Shown here one piece after another: positions 55,339-64,000 of a stretch of 64,000 nt of DNA. How positions within the stretch are numbered: position 1 is the first letter of the stretch; each line of letters opens with the position of its first letter. The translations under genes and the position numbers were made by a program. The stretch lies in the NCBI GenBank assembly GCA_029577135.1, contig JARQPW010000005.1:28388-92387 (forward strand), read 5' to 3'. The DNA comes from Acidimicrobiales bacterium (GTDB lineage: Bacteria; Actinomycetota; Acidimicrobiia; Acidimicrobiales; MedAcidi-G1). Below the pieces are notes generated by a model that worked only from the letters and a program-made list of their open reading frames with translations, ran no database searches and was not told the DNA's origin.

Positions 55339-57917
55339 CCACCTTCGAACTCAACGGCACAGCGGTCACCGCATCCGACGACCACCCGCACCTGCTGTCC
55401 GCCCTGCGCGACGAGTTGGACGTGCTGTCACCCAAGGACGGCTGTGCACCGTCCGGACAGTGCGGCTGTTGCACCATCCTGCTCAACGGGAAGGCACGCA
55501 TCGGGTGCCAGACGTCGATGGAAAAGGCCGAGGGGGCATCGGTCGTGACCCTCGAGGGACTCGACCCGGCGGAGCGGGACCGGTATGTGGCGGCCTTCGC
55601 CGCCCACGGCGCCCTCCAGTGCGGGTTCTGCACGCCGGGCATCCTGATGCGGGCCAAGGCGCAGATCGACAGGAAGGGCAGCGCCCTCACACGTGACGAT
55701 GTCGCCCGCCACCTCGGCGCCCACCTCTGCCGCTGCACCGGTTACATCAAGATCCTCGACGCCGTCGAGTCGCTGGCCCGGAACGAGGTGCCGGTGGCTG
55801 CGCCCAGCGGCGGCATCGGCAGCAGCGGCATCAAGTACGAGGCCGCCGAGCTGAGCCTGGGCGACCGGCCGTTCATCGACGACCTGCGGCCGCCCGGACT
55901 CCTCCACGCAGCCCTGCACCTCGCCGACCACGCCCGGGCCGACGTGGTGCGGATCGACACCGCGGAAGCGGCGGCCGTCGAGGGCGTCGAGGCGGTGTTC
56001 ACTGCAGCCGACGTCCCGGGCGAGCTGCGCGTCGGGCTGATCCACAAGGACTGGCCGGTGTTCATCCCCGAGGGCGGGCGCACCTCCTACCTGGGCGACG
56101 TGCTGGCCGTCGTCGTCGCCGGTGACCGGGAGACCGCCCGACATGCCGCCACGCTCGTCGACGTCGAGTACGTGCCGCTGGCCCCGTTCAGCGACCCGGT
56201 CATCGCGGTCGGGTCCGACGAAGACGCCGTCTGGGGGCTCGACGGCAACGTGCTGTCGGTGTCGGCCTACTCGCGGGGCGACGTCGAGGCGGCGCTCGCC
56301 GAATCGGCACACGTGGTCGACGACGTCTACCAGACCCAGCGCATCGAACACGCCTTCGTGGAACCCGAGTCCACGCTCGCCGTCCCCACGGACGATGGCG
56401 GCCTGTACGTCTACTCCGGCGGGCAGGGCGTGTGGGACGACCGCAACCAGGTGGCTTCGGTGCTCGGTCTCGACACCGACCGGATCACCGTCGAACTCGT
56501 GAGCAACGGCGGAGCCTTCGGTGGCAAGGAGGACATGTCAAACCAGGCCCAGACGTCGCTGGCCGCATGGCTGCTGGGTCGACCCGTTCGCTGCACGCTG
56601 TCGCGTGAGGAATCCATGCTGATGCACCCGAAGCGGCATCCGATCCGCATGGCCTACCGGGCCGGCTGCGACGCCGACGGCAGGCTCACCGGGCTCTGGG
56701 CCCGCATGATCGGCGACTCCGGCCCCTATGCCTCGGTCGGCATGAAGGTGCTCGAGCGGGCCGCCGGCCACGCCAGCGGTCCGTACGTGGTCCCCAACAT
56801 CGACGTCGAGTCGACGGCCGTGCGCACCAACAACCCGGTCTGCGGTGCGTTCCGGGGCTTCGGCGCCAACCAGGCACAGTTCGCCATGGAGGGCGTCATG
56901 GACCGCCTGGCCGCGGCGGTCGGCATCAGCGGCTGGGAGATGCGCAACCGCAACGTGATCGAGCCCGGCTCGGTCTGGGGCCCGGGCCAGGTCATGGACG
57001 ACGGCTGCCTCGGCGCCCGCGCCTGCCTCGACGACGTGCGCGAGGCATACGACGAGGCGGTGGCTGCCGGCAAGCCGGTCGGCCTCGGGCTGGGCCTCAA
57101 GAACTCCGGCCTCGGCAACGGCTTCAAGGAGATCGCCCGGGCCGTCGTGCACTTCCGCGAGGACGGCAAGGTCGAGGTGCGGCACTGCTGGACCGAGATG
57201 GGCCAGGGGGTCCACACCGTGGCCCTGCAGGTGGCGGTCGAGGAGCTCGGTATCGACCCCGAGCGGATCGAGGTCATCGTCGACACCACCCGCGAGCTCG
57301 GTGCCGGCCAGACGACCGGGAGCCGGGGAACCCTCATGGGCGCCGGCTCGGTCGCCGAGGCCTGCCAAAAGGCCGTCGCCAACGGCTGCCAGGTGGGTGT
57401 CGACTACGAGGGCGAGTACCGGGTCGACTGGACCAACTCGATGAACGAGGGGCTCGAGAACCCGGTGATCCACTCCACGTTCGGCTACGCCGCCCAGCTC
57501 GTGATCCTGGATCCCGAGTCCGGCGACATCGAGCGGGTCGTGGCCTCCCACGACGTCGGCCGTGCCGTCAATCCGCAGTTGTGCGAGGGCCAGATCGAGG
57601 GGTCCGTCCACATGGGCCTCGGCTACGCCCTCACCGAGGGGTTCCCCGCCGACGAGGAGTCACGACCGCGCAACTCGACTCTGCGGAGCCTCGGCATTCT
57701 GCGACCCAAGGACATGCCCGAGGTCGACGTGCGCCTCATCGAGTCGCCCCAGCCCGACGCCCCCTACGGGATCAAGGGCGTCGGCGAGATCGGCCTGGTA
57801 CCGACGGCCGGTGCCGTGGCCGCCGCCCTCCATGCACACGACGGCGAGTGGCGCACCGAGCTGCCGATGGCCGCCCCCGGACAACTGGAGCACTGGGCCG
57901 ACTGGGACGGGAGATGA
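55335..57917 (+). CDS. Fused iron-sulfur/molybdopterin hydroxylase (selenium-type xanthine dehydrogenase-like)
   Basis: An 860-residue single-chain molybdenum hydroxylase. Residues 1-155 hold two [2Fe-2S] sites (CAPSGQCGCC near residue 36, CGFCTPG and CRCTGYIK). The remainder is the molybdopterin part with NGGAFGGKEDMS near residue 393, CGAFRGFGANQAQ, EMGQGVHTVALQ and GIKGVGEIGL near residue 813. Arrangement and motifs resemble the XdhD/selenium-dependent hydroxylase group. There is no FAD domain, so an external electron acceptor is needed. A second hydroxylase in one operon implies two oxidation steps. ATGA overlaps at both ends. Confidence 0.93.
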   Translation: MTTFELNGTAVTASDDHPHLLSALRDELDVLSPKDGCAPSGQCGCCTILLNGKARIGCQTSMEKAEGASVVTLEGLDPAERDRYVAAFAAHGALQCGFCTPGILMRAKAQIDRKGSALTRDDVARHLGAHLCRCTGYIKILDAVESLARNEVPVAAPSGGIGSSGIKYEAAELSLGDRPFIDDLRPPGLLHAALHLADHARADVVRIDTAEAAAVEGVEAVFTAADVPGELRVGLIHKDWPVFIPEGGRTSYLGDVLAVVVAGDRETARHAATLVDVEYVPLAPFSDPVIAVGSDEDAVWGLDGNVLSVSAYSRGDVEAALAESAHVVDDVYQTQRIEHAFVEPESTLAVPTDDGGLYVYSGGQGVWDDRNQVASVLGLDTDRITVELVSNGGAFGGKEDMSNQAQTSLAAWLLGRPVRCTLSREESMLMHPKRHPIRMAYRAGCDADGRLTGLWARMIGDSGPYASVGMKVLERAAGHASGPYVVPNIDVESTAVRTNNPVCGAFRGFGANQAQFAMEGVMDRLAAAVGISGWEMRNRNVIEPGSVWGPGQVMDDGCLGARACLDDVREAYDEAVAAGKPVGLGLGLKNSGLGNGFKEIARAVVHFREDGKVEVRHCWTEMGQGVHTVALQVAVEELGIDPERIEVIVDTTRELGAGQTTGSRGTLMGAGSVAEACQKAVANGCQVGVDYEGEYRVDWTNSMNEGLENPVIHSTFGYAAQLVILDPESGDIERVVASHDVGRAVNPQLCEGQIEGSVHMGLGYALTEGFPADEESRPRNSTLRSLGILRPKDMPEVDVRLIESPQPDAPYGIKGVGEIGLVPTAGAVAAALHAHDGEWRTELPMAAPGQLEHWADWDGR

Positions 57918-58960
57918 CGGACCACGCCGACACGGCGACGACACCGGGGCTGGTCTGCGCCCACCACCACCTCTACTCGGCGCTGGCACGCGGCATGCCT
58001 GCACCGCCCCGTACGCCCGGAGACTTCGGGGAGATCCTCGAACTTGTGTGGTGGCGCCTCGACCGGGCGCTCGACCTCGAGTCGATCCGCTGGTCGGCGA
58101 TGCTCGGCGCCCTCGAGGCCCTGGAGCGCGGTTGCACGGCGGTCATCGACCACCACGAGTCGCCCGAGGCGATCGAGGGTTCGCTCTCGGTCGTCGCCGA
58201 TGCGTGTGCCGAGGTGGGGGTGCGGGTCGACTGCAGCTACGGCGTCACCGACCGGCACGGCCCCGACGCGGCGCGGCGCGGCCTCGAGGAGAACGCCCGC
58301 TTCCTCGCCGGGGGCGGGAGGGGCCGGGTGGGCGTGCACGCCGCGTTCACCTGCAGCGACGAGACGCTCGAGGCGGCTGCCGGCATGGCCGTCGACCACG
58401 GCGTCGGCGTCCACATCCACGTGGCCGAGGGCCCGATCGACTCCGACGCCGCCGACCGGCTGCGCCACCTCGCCACCGACGACTGGCTGGTGGTGCACGG
58501 CGTGCACCTCGACGACGACCACGGACTGGCGGGCACCGTCGTGCACAACCCGCGGTCCAACATGAACAACGCCGTCGGCTACGCCCGACCCACCCGGTTC
58601 GCCAACCCGGTGGCTCTCGGCTCCGACGGGATCGGCGCCGACATGCTCGACGAGTTCCGGGTCGCCTACTTCCGACACCGCGAACATGACGTGGCCGCCT
58701 CGCCCGAGACCGCCTGGGGCTGGCTGGCCGCCGGCTGGGACCTGTTCCCCGAGGCCCGAGACGACCGGGTGACCTGGGCCTACGACCCGATGGACCCGTG
58801 GCGGCTCGCCTTCACGCCGGGCGTCGGACCGACGCGGGTCGAGGTCGACGGCGAGGTGGTGTGGGCCGACGGCGCACCGACGAGGGTCGACGCCGACGAG
58901 GTGCGGGCCCGGGCCGCAGAGGAAGCCAGCCGGCTGCACCGGCGGCTGGACCAGACCTGA
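57914..58960 (+). CDS. SsnA-like amidohydrolase, short N-terminus
   Basis: A 348-residue amidohydrolase. Metal ligands are HHH in [14 protein letters not shown] near residue 16, a histidine in VHIHVAEG near residue 172 and VHGVHL, with an aspartate in [10 protein letters not shown] near residue 235. [11 protein letters not shown] matches the SsnA group found beside selenium-type hydroxylases. The first half of the usual outer beta domain (about 50 residues) is missing; the start ATG 57914 overlaps the hydroxylase stop and no earlier in-frame extension is sensible. Probably a deaminase or ring-opening hydrolase. Confidence 0.85.
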   Translation: MTDHADTATTPGLVCAHHHLYSALARGMPAPPRTPGDFGEILELVWWRLDRALDLESIRWSAMLGALEALERGCTAVIDHHESPEAIEGSLSVVADACAEVGVRVDCSYGVTDRHGPDAARRGLEENARFLAGGGRGRVGVHAAFTCSDETLEAAAGMAVDHGVGVHIHVAEGPIDSDAADRLRHLATDDWLVVHGVHLDDDHGLAGTVVHNPRSNMNNAVGYARPTRFANPVALGSDGIGADMLDEFRVAYFRHREHDVAASPETAWGWLAAGWDLFPEARDDRVTWAYDPMDPWRLAFTPGVGPTRVEVDGEVVWADGAPTRVDADEVRARAAEEASRLHRRLDQT

Positions 58961-58988
58961 AATCGGACCGAGCGGAGGAAGCACGACC

Positions 58989-59990
58989 ATGACCCGACTG
59001 GCGATCTACCTGCAGGACGCACACACCATCGGCGAGGCGATCGAGTTCACCCGGTACGCCGAGCAACGGGGCTTCGAGGCCGTCTGGCAGGCCGACTCGC
59101 GACTCGTGCGCGACGCCGTCGTGCCGATGGCCGCCTTCGCCGCCTGCACCGACACGATCAAGATCGGATCGGGGGTCGTCGACTGCTGGACCCGCAACCC
59201 CGCGCGGCTGGCCTCGACCTTCTCGACGCTCGACGACCTGGCCCCCGGGCGGATGCTGCTGGGCATCGGCGCCTGGTGGGATCCGCTGGCCGCCAAGGTG
59301 GGCATCGAGCGCAAGCGTCCGTTGGGTGTCATGCGCGAGGTGGTCACCGTCGTCCGGGCGCTGCTGGCCGACGAGACGGTCACCTTCGACGGCGACTACG
59401 TGCACCTCGACGGCGTCGAACTCGACTACGTGTACCAGGAGCGTCGCCCCAAGGAGGTGCCGATCTACATCGGCGCCACGGGCATGAAGATGATGGAGCT
59501 GACCGGAGAGATCGCCGACGGTGTCGTGCTCAACTACCTCGTGTCGCCCGAGTACAATCGGCGGGCCATGGAGGCCCTCGAGGTGGGTGCCGCCCGTGCC
59601 GGACGCAGCGTCGACGACCTCGACCGTCCGCAGTTGGTGGTCTGCTCGGTGGCCGATACCCGCAAGGAGGCCCTCGACGGCGCCCGCCTGATGGTCACCC
59701 AGTACCTCGGCCAACAGCCCCACATCATGAAGGCCTCCGGCGTCCCCGAGTCGCTCCTCGAGGAGATCGGCCGGGTCCTGACCTGGCCCGCCACCCACGA
59801 TCAGGTCGAGGCCGCCTCGAGGCTGGTGCCCGACGACATCGTCCAGATGATCTGCGCCGCGGGAACGCCGGACGAGGTTCGTGAGAAGGTGGGGCAGTAC
59901 ATGGCCGACGGCTGTACCTGCCCGATCCTCTACCCGCTGGGACCCGATGTGCACATGATGGTCGACGTGTTCGCCGACTGGACGCCCTGA
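58989..59990 (+). CDS. LLM class oxidoreductase, F420-dependent (Mer-like)
   Basis: A 333-residue luciferase-fold protein. [26 protein letters not shown] opens the barrel; [36 protein letters not shown] and [28 protein letters not shown] are typical of F420-dependent reductases such as Mer. A GGAGGAAG ribosome sequence precedes ATG 58989. Inside a heterocycle-degradation cluster it could reduce a ring double bond with F420H2 (inference). cofC elsewhere in the window shows F420 is available. Confidence 0.87.
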   Translation: MTRLAIYLQDAHTIGEAIEFTRYAEQRGFEAVWQADSRLVRDAVVPMAAFAACTDTIKIGSGVVDCWTRNPARLASTFSTLDDLAPGRMLLGIGAWWDPLAAKVGIERKRPLGVMREVVTVVRALLADETVTFDGDYVHLDGVELDYVYQERRPKEVPIYIGATGMKMMELTGEIADGVVLNYLVSPEYNRRAMEALEVGAARAGRSVDDLDRPQLVVCSVADTRKEALDGARLMVTQYLGQQPHIMKASGVPESLLEEIGRVLTWPATHDQVEAASRLVPDDIVQMICAAGTPDEVREKVGQYMADGCTCPILYPLGPDVHMMVDVFADWTP

Positions 59991-60009
59991 TGCCCCGGGC
60001 GGGCCACTG

Positions 60010-61299
60010 ATGACCCGACTTGTCGTACGCGGCGCCCGCTACCCGGGCGACCTCGCCGTCGAGGACGGCGTCATCACGGCCGTCGGCACGGTCGAGGCGC
60101 TGCCCGGTGACGAGGTGCTTGCCGTCGACGGCGACATCGCCACGGCCGGGCTCGTCAACACCCACCACCACCTCTACCAGTGGATGACGAGGGGCCGGGC
60201 CACCGGGTGCAACCTGTTCGACTGGCTGGTGCACCTCTACCCGGTCTGGAACCGCCTGTCGGTCGAGGACGTGCGGGCCGCCGCCCTGGTGGGCCTGGGC
60301 GAACTGGCCGCCTCCGGCTGCACGACGGCGTCCGACCACCACTACCTGGTGCCCAGCGGCGACGACTCGGTCTTCGATGCGATCGTCGATGCCGCCGGCG
60401 AGGTCGGCATCCGACTGTTCCTCTCCCGCGGGTCCATGGACCTGGGGGAGAGCCGCGGCGGCCTGCCGCCCGACCGGGTGGTCGAGGACCGCGACGCCAT
60501 CCTCGCCTCGACCGAGGCCGTGGCCGCACGTCACCACGACGGCGACATGGTCCACGTGGTCGTGGCCCCGTGCAGCCCGTTCTCGGTCACCACCGAGCTC
60601 ATGGTCGAGTCGGCAGAGTTGGCCCGCAGGCTGGGCCTGCGCCTCCACACCCATCTCTGTGAGACCGTCGAGGAACAACAGCACTGCCTCGAGCGGTTCG
60701 GACGACGGCCGGTCGAGATGCTCGAGGAATGGGGCTGGGTCGGCGACGACGTCTGGTTGGCCCACGGCATCCACATCGACGACGCCGAGATGGGCATCCT
60801 CGGCAACGCCGGCACGGGCGTGGCGCACTGCCCGTCATCCAACGCCCGGATCGCCTCCGGCATGTGCCGGGTCACCGACCTCATGGCCGCCGGCTGCCCG
60901 GTCGGCCTGGGCGTCGACGGGGTGGCGTCCAACGAGGTGGGCGGCCTGTTCCCCGAACTGCGCCAGGCTCTGTACACGGCCCGGCTCCGGGAGATGAGGC
61001 CCGACGCACTCATGCCGTCCGACGTCCTCGAGATCGGCACGCACGGGGGTGCCCGGTGCCTCGGCCTCGACGATGTTGGACGCCTCTCGCCGGGGATGAA
61101 GGCCGATCTGGTGGTCTGGCCGGGCGACGACCTCGGCGACGTCCACGACCCGCTCGCCGGCCTGGTGCTCGGCCCGGACCGCCGGGCCCGCCACGTGCTG
61201 GTTGGCGGGAAGCCGGTGGTCACCGACGGTTCGCTCGTCGGCGTCGACCTGGCGGCCGCCCACCGCGACCTCGCCGAGCGCGCAAGGCGGCTCTGGTGA
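60010..61299 (+). CDS. 8-oxoguanine deaminase-like amidohydrolase (ATZ/TRZ family)
   Basis: A 429-residue metal-dependent deaminase. NTHHHLYQWMTRG near residue 55 carries the first histidines, HTHLCETVEEQ near residue 213 the next, HGIHIDDAEM near residue 255 and LGVDGVASNE near residue 300 the remaining ligands. HCPSSNARIASG near residue 276 is typical of the 8-oxoguanine/hydroxyatrazine deaminase group. It would convert an aminopurine such as 8-oxoguanine to a hydroxypurine, but pterin or triazine substrates are also possible. 19 nt after the LLM gene. Confidence 0.87.
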   Translation: MTRLVVRGARYPGDLAVEDGVITAVGTVEALPGDEVLAVDGDIATAGLVNTHHHLYQWMTRGRATGCNLFDWLVHLYPVWNRLSVEDVRAAALVGLGELAASGCTTASDHHYLVPSGDDSVFDAIVDAAGEVGIRLFLSRGSMDLGESRGGLPPDRVVEDRDAILASTEAVAARHHDGDMVHVVVAPCSPFSVTTELMVESAELARRLGLRLHTHLCETVEEQQHCLERFGRRPVEMLEEWGWVGDDVWLAHGIHIDDAEMGILGNAGTGVAHCPSSNARIASGMCRVTDLMAAGCPVGLGVDGVASNEVGGLFPELRQALYTARLREMRPDALMPSDVLEIGTHGGARCLGLDDVGRLSPGMKADLVVWPGDDLGDVHDPLAGLVLGPDRRARHVLVGGKPVVTDGSLVGVDLAAAHRDLAERARRLW

Positions 61300-61332
61300 G
61301 AGGAACCGACGCCGGTGGGCCATGATGGCGAA

Positions 61333-61578
61333 GTGACCGCCACCGCCGAGTTTACGATCGAGCCGTTCGTCGATGGCGCCCCGGGCCCGCACGTCCGTGC
61401 CGCCATCGCCGTCGCCGAGGAGGCAGGGCTGGACGTCGAGATCGGCCCGTTCGGCACGTCGGTTACCGGCGAGACGTCCGTCGTGGTGTCCACCGTCGAC
61501 GCCCTGCTGCGGGCCGCCATCGACCACGGCGCCACCCGGGTCTCCTTGCAGGTGACGGTCGACCCGATGTCCGAATGA
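61333..61578 (+). CDS. Thiamine-binding protein family (YkoF/MTH1187-like)
   Basis: An 81-residue protein with a ferredoxin-like fold. AEFTIEPFVDGAPGPHV, VEIGPFGTSVTGE and STVDALLRAAIDHGATRVSLQVTVD match the thiamine/HMP-binding family (PF01910). GTG 61333 is preferred to GTG 61315 because the family starts within a few residues of it. Placed between a deaminase gene and a BMP transporter gene, it may bind a pyrimidine or thiamine-like ligand in the cytoplasm. Confidence 0.85.
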   Translation: MTATAEFTIEPFVDGAPGPHVRAAIAVAEEAGLDVEIGPFGTSVTGETSVVVSTVDALLRAAIDHGATRVSLQVTVDPMSE

Positions 61579-61639
61579 GGGTCGGATGCATCCACCGAAC
61601 GTGGGCCGGATCCACGGTTGACACCGGGGAGGAGTCCCG

Positions 61640-62725
61640 ATGAAGCGACGCCTGTTCGGACTATTCGCCGTTGTCCTGACCCTGAGCCTCGTCGCCGCAT
61701 CCTGCGGTTCCGAAGGCGCAACCACGACCAGGGCCGCCTTCGTCTACGTGGGCCCCGTCGGGGATGCCGGATGGACGTGGGCGCACGAACAGGGCCGCCT
61801 TGCTGCCGAAGCGACTACAGGCGTCGAGACCGCCTTCGTCGAGTCGGTTCCCGAGGGCGGAGCCGATTTCGCCGACAGTGTCCGCCAGTTCATCGACGAC
61901 GGCTACGATGTCATCATCGGCACGTCGTTCGGCTACATGGACGACATGCTGGCCCTTGCCGACGAGCACCCGGACGTCGTCTTCGAGCACATCTCGGGCT
62001 ACCTGTCGAACGACACCAACTTCGGCAACTCCTTCGGCCGCATGTACGAGCCCCGCTACCTCTCCGGCATGGTCGCCGGCTCGGCCACCACGTCGAACCA
62101 GGTCGGCTATGTGGCCGCCTTTCCGATCCCGGAGGTCGTCCGGGGCATCAACGCCTTCGCCCTGGGCGTCCAGGAGGTCAACCCGGACGCCACCGTCGAA
62201 GTGGTCTGGACCAGCACGTGGTTCGACCCGGTTGTCGAGGGCGACTCGGCCCAGGCCCTGCTCGACAAGGGCGTCGACGTGCTCGCCATGCACCAGGACT
62301 CCCCGGCCGTCGGCGAGAAGGCCGAGGCGGCCGGTGCCCGGTGGGTCTCGTACAACTCGGACATGAGTGCCTTCGCCCCGAACGCCTACCTGACGGCGCC
62401 CGTCTGGGACTGGGGCCCCCGGTACGCCGAGATCATCGAGGCGGCAAGGGCCGGCACCTACACGCCGACGCCGGACGGCTACTGGGGCTCGATGGCCGAC
62501 GGCGTGGTCGCCCTGGCGCCCATCGCCTCCGACGTGGATGCCGATGTCGTGGCAGCGGTCGAGGCCCGCAGGGCCGAGATCATCGCCGGCACGTTCCACG
62601 TGTTCAGCGGTCCGATCAACGACCAGGACGGTTACGAAGCCGTGGCCGCCGGCGAGGCCCTGGACGACGGTGCACTGCTCGGCATGGAGTTCTTCGTCCA
62701 GAGCGTCATCGGGACCCTCGGGTAG
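61640..62725 (+). CDS. BMP family ABC transporter substrate-binding lipoprotein
   Basis: A 361-residue extracellular solute receptor of the Med/PnrA type. The N-terminus is a lipoprotein signal (MKRRLFGLFAVVLTLSLVAASC) with the lipidated cysteine at residue 22. FVYVGPVGDAGWTWAHEQG and VIIGTSFGYMDDMLALADEHPDVVFEHISGY are BMP signatures, and GSMADGVV lies near residue 280. Members bind purine nucleosides, and some bind riboflavin or thiamine-like ligands. GGAGGAG precedes ATG 61640. The ATPase follows 98 nt downstream. Confidence 0.92.
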   Translation: MKRRLFGLFAVVLTLSLVAASCGSEGATTTRAAFVYVGPVGDAGWTWAHEQGRLAAEATTGVETAFVESVPEGGADFADSVRQFIDDGYDVIIGTSFGYMDDMLALADEHPDVVFEHISGYLSNDTNFGNSFGRMYEPRYLSGMVAGSATTSNQVGYVAAFPIPEVVRGINAFALGVQEVNPDATVEVVWTSTWFDPVVEGDSAQALLDKGVDVLAMHQDSPAVGEKAEAAGARWVSYNSDMSAFAPNAYLTAPVWDWGPRYAEIIEAARAGTYTPTPDGYWGSMADGVVALAPIASDVDADVVAAVEARRAEIIAGTFHVFSGPINDQDGYEAVAAGEALDDGALLGMEFFVQSVIGTLG

Positions 62726-62823
62726 CCGAGATTGGCCGGTACCCGCCCCGATCGGCGCCGGAGGAGAGGTCGCCTCTCCGGTGCCGTCGCGCCCGGCTGT
62801 CCTGAGATCCCACGGAACACGCC

Positions 62824-64000
62824 ATGAGCCAGGCCGCCGCCGTCGAACTGGTCGACATCTGGAAGCGGTTCCCCGGCGTCGTCGCCAACGCCGGTGCCCA
62901 CCTACGCGTCGAACGGGGAACCGTCCACGCCGTCCTCGGCGAGAACGGGGCGGGCAAGTCCACGTTGATGAACGTGTTGTCGGGCGTGTACCGGCCCGAC
63001 GGGGGGGAGGTGCGCCTCGACGGCACCCAGCAGCGCTTCCACACCCCGGCCGACGCCCTGGCAGCGGGCATCGGGATGGTCCATCAGGAGTTCCGCCTGG
63101 TCCCGTCGTTCACGGTTGCCGAGAACGTGGTCCTGGGCGCCGCCGAGCGCATCCTGCGGCGTCAGGACGTCGAGACCCGTGTCGGCGAGCTGGCCCGCCG
63201 CTTCGGCCTCGCCACCGAACCGGACCGGCCGGTCTGGCAGCTTTCGATGGGGGAGCGGCAACGCGTCGAGATCCTCAAGGCCCTGTGGCGTGATGCCCGG
63301 ATCCTGATCCTCGACGAGCCGACCGCCGTGCTCACGCCCAACGAGGCCGACGAGCTCGGCGGGGTGCTCCGGCACATGGCCGACGACGGCCGGTCCGTGA
63401 TCTTCATCAGCCACAAGTTGCACGAGGTCACCGGGTTCTGCGACGTGGCGACCGTGCTGCGCGACGGTGAAACCGTCGCCGCCTCCCTCCCGGTCGCCGA
63501 GACCGACGCAGCCACGCTCGCGGGCCTCATGGTGGGCTCGGCCTCGCTGGCCGGCGAGCGCCCGCCGTCCCGGACGCCGGGCGAGGTCCGGCTGGCGATG
63601 GCCGGAATCTGCGCCCTGGGCGACCGCGGACTCCCCGCCGTCCATGACGTCGACCTGCAGGTTCGTTCCGGCGAGATCGTCGGAATCGCAGGAGTGGCGG
63701 GCAACGGGCAGCGGGAGTTGGCCCAGGTCATCGCCGGGCTGCGGCCCGCCACGGATGGGACCGTGCACCTCGGTGGGGCAGACGTCACCACTTACCCGAC
63801 GCGCCGGCGCTTCGGTTTCGGACTCTGCTACATCCCCGAGGACCGCCTCGGCGTGGGCCTCGCCCCGAGGCTGTCGGTCGTCGAGAACGCCGTCCTGCGC
63901 ACCTACAGGGGTCACCGGCGCGGTCCGTTCCTCATCGCGTCCAGGATGACCGCCCACTGCCGGGACCTCGTCGAACGGTTCGGCGTTCGGACCGGGGCAC
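62824..64000 (+). CDS. ABC transporter ATPase, two-domain sugar/nucleoside type (3' end outside window)
   Basis: The frame is open to the right edge (at least 392 residues). The first nucleotide-binding domain has Walker A GENGAGKST at residues 39-47, Q-loop VHQEFRLVPS, signature LSMGERQRVEI near residue 142 and Walker B ILILDEPTAVL. The second domain begins near residue 255 with VHDVDLQVRSGEIVGIAGVAGNGQREL and CYIPEDRLGVGL, the degenerate half typical of the RbsA/NupA/YufO group. With the BMP receptor it forms a nucleoside-type importer; permeases should lie to the right. Confidence 0.93.
   Translation, partial: MSQAAAVELVDIWKRFPGVVANAGAHLRVERGTVHAVLGENGAGKSTLMNVLSGVYRPDGGEVRLDGTQQRFHTPADALAAGIGMVHQEFRLVPSFTVAENVVLGAAERILRRQDVETRVGELARRFGLATEPDRPVWQLSMGERQRVEILKALWRDARILILDEPTAVLTPNEADELGGVLRHMADDGRSVIFISHKLHEVTGFCDVATVLRDGETVAASLPVAETDAATLAGLMVGSASLAGERPPSRTPGEVRLAMAGICALGDRGLPAVHDVDLQVRSGEIVGIAGVAGNGQRELAQVIAGLRPATDGTVHLGGADVTTYPTRRRFGFGLCYIPEDRLGVGLAPRLSVVENAVLRTYRGHRRGPFLIASRMTAHCRDLVERFGVRTGA

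Noticed and set aside
1..64000. tRNA genes, CRISPR arrays, prophage or insertion-sequence genes
   Set aside because: Gaps between genes were inspected; none is large enough or shows tRNA features, spaced repeats or transposase/integrase motifs. The single repeat-bounded island has no coding capacity.

Overview
The window is a compact, roughly 70% GC bacterial chromosome segment. It looks like an actinomycete relative, most plausibly of the Acidimicrobiia (inference). The reasons are the rho-rpmE-prfA-prmC-tsaC-rpiB block, a DUF3039 protein, mycothiol-type maleylpyruvate isomerase proteins, an F420 biosynthesis gene (cofC) with LLM-family oxidoreductases, and an imuA'-imuB pair behind an actinobacterial-type LexA box. 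Genes are dense, with many ATGA, GTGA or TGATG overlaps. I saw no tRNA, rRNA, CRISPR array, phage gene or transposase.

Layout. 1-5640: translation and termination genes from rho (cut by the left edge) to rpiB and a DUF3039 protein. 5641-14746: flavin alpha-hydroxy-acid oxidase, sulfatase, histidine phosphatase, a TetR/LLM pair facing an acyl-CoA ligase across a 19-bp palindrome, a DsbA-fold protein, a maleylpyruvate isomerase homologue and msrA. 14768-23296: a CoA-ester degradation locus with two acyl-CoA dehydrogenases, two MaoC-type hotdog proteins (only one with the hydratase dyad), a racemase-like and a transferase-like CaiB protein and, divergently, a degenerate HMG-CoA-synthase/DUF35 fusion with a thiolase. 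Two promoters in this locus share an operator-like palindrome. This set resembles steroid or branched side-chain degradation in mycobacteria, but the substrate is not shown. 23297-23592 is a non-coding island bounded by 14-bp inverted repeats.

23593-31306: maleylpyruvate isomerase homologue, PAC2 protein, MFS carrier, large arylsulfatase, isochorismatase-fold protein, STAS-less SulP permease and a small frameshifted gene. 31485-43117: Nudix hydrolase, small unknown proteins, SDR, cytochrome P450, zinc alcohol dehydrogenase, HD-domain protein, alpha/beta hydrolase, PIG-L deacetylase, cofC, gpsA, a large unknown protein, a nine-residue-repeat protein and rnhB. 43153-47568: membrane protein, Nfu-N-like protein, SpoU methyltransferase, imuA'-imuB and a phosphoribosyltransferase.

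47582-64000: an amidase, a small HTH regulator and a long co-directional cluster. The cluster holds a three-subunit xanthine-dehydrogenase-type hydroxylase, an M20 carbamoylase-type hydrolase, a carbamoylase-like nitrilase, a second fused molybdenum hydroxylase, an SsnA-like amidohydrolase, an F420-type LLM oxidoreductase, an 8-oxoguanine-deaminase-like enzyme, a thiamine-binding-type protein and a BMP-type ABC importer that runs off the right edge. It reads as uptake and oxidative/hydrolytic opening of a nitrogen heterocycle (purine, pyrimidine or similar).

Two patterns recur. Many start codons lie only 6-9 nt after a TANNNT hexamer, suggesting leaderless mRNAs, and this was used to choose several starts. 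Several convergent gene pairs end inside a shared hairpin.
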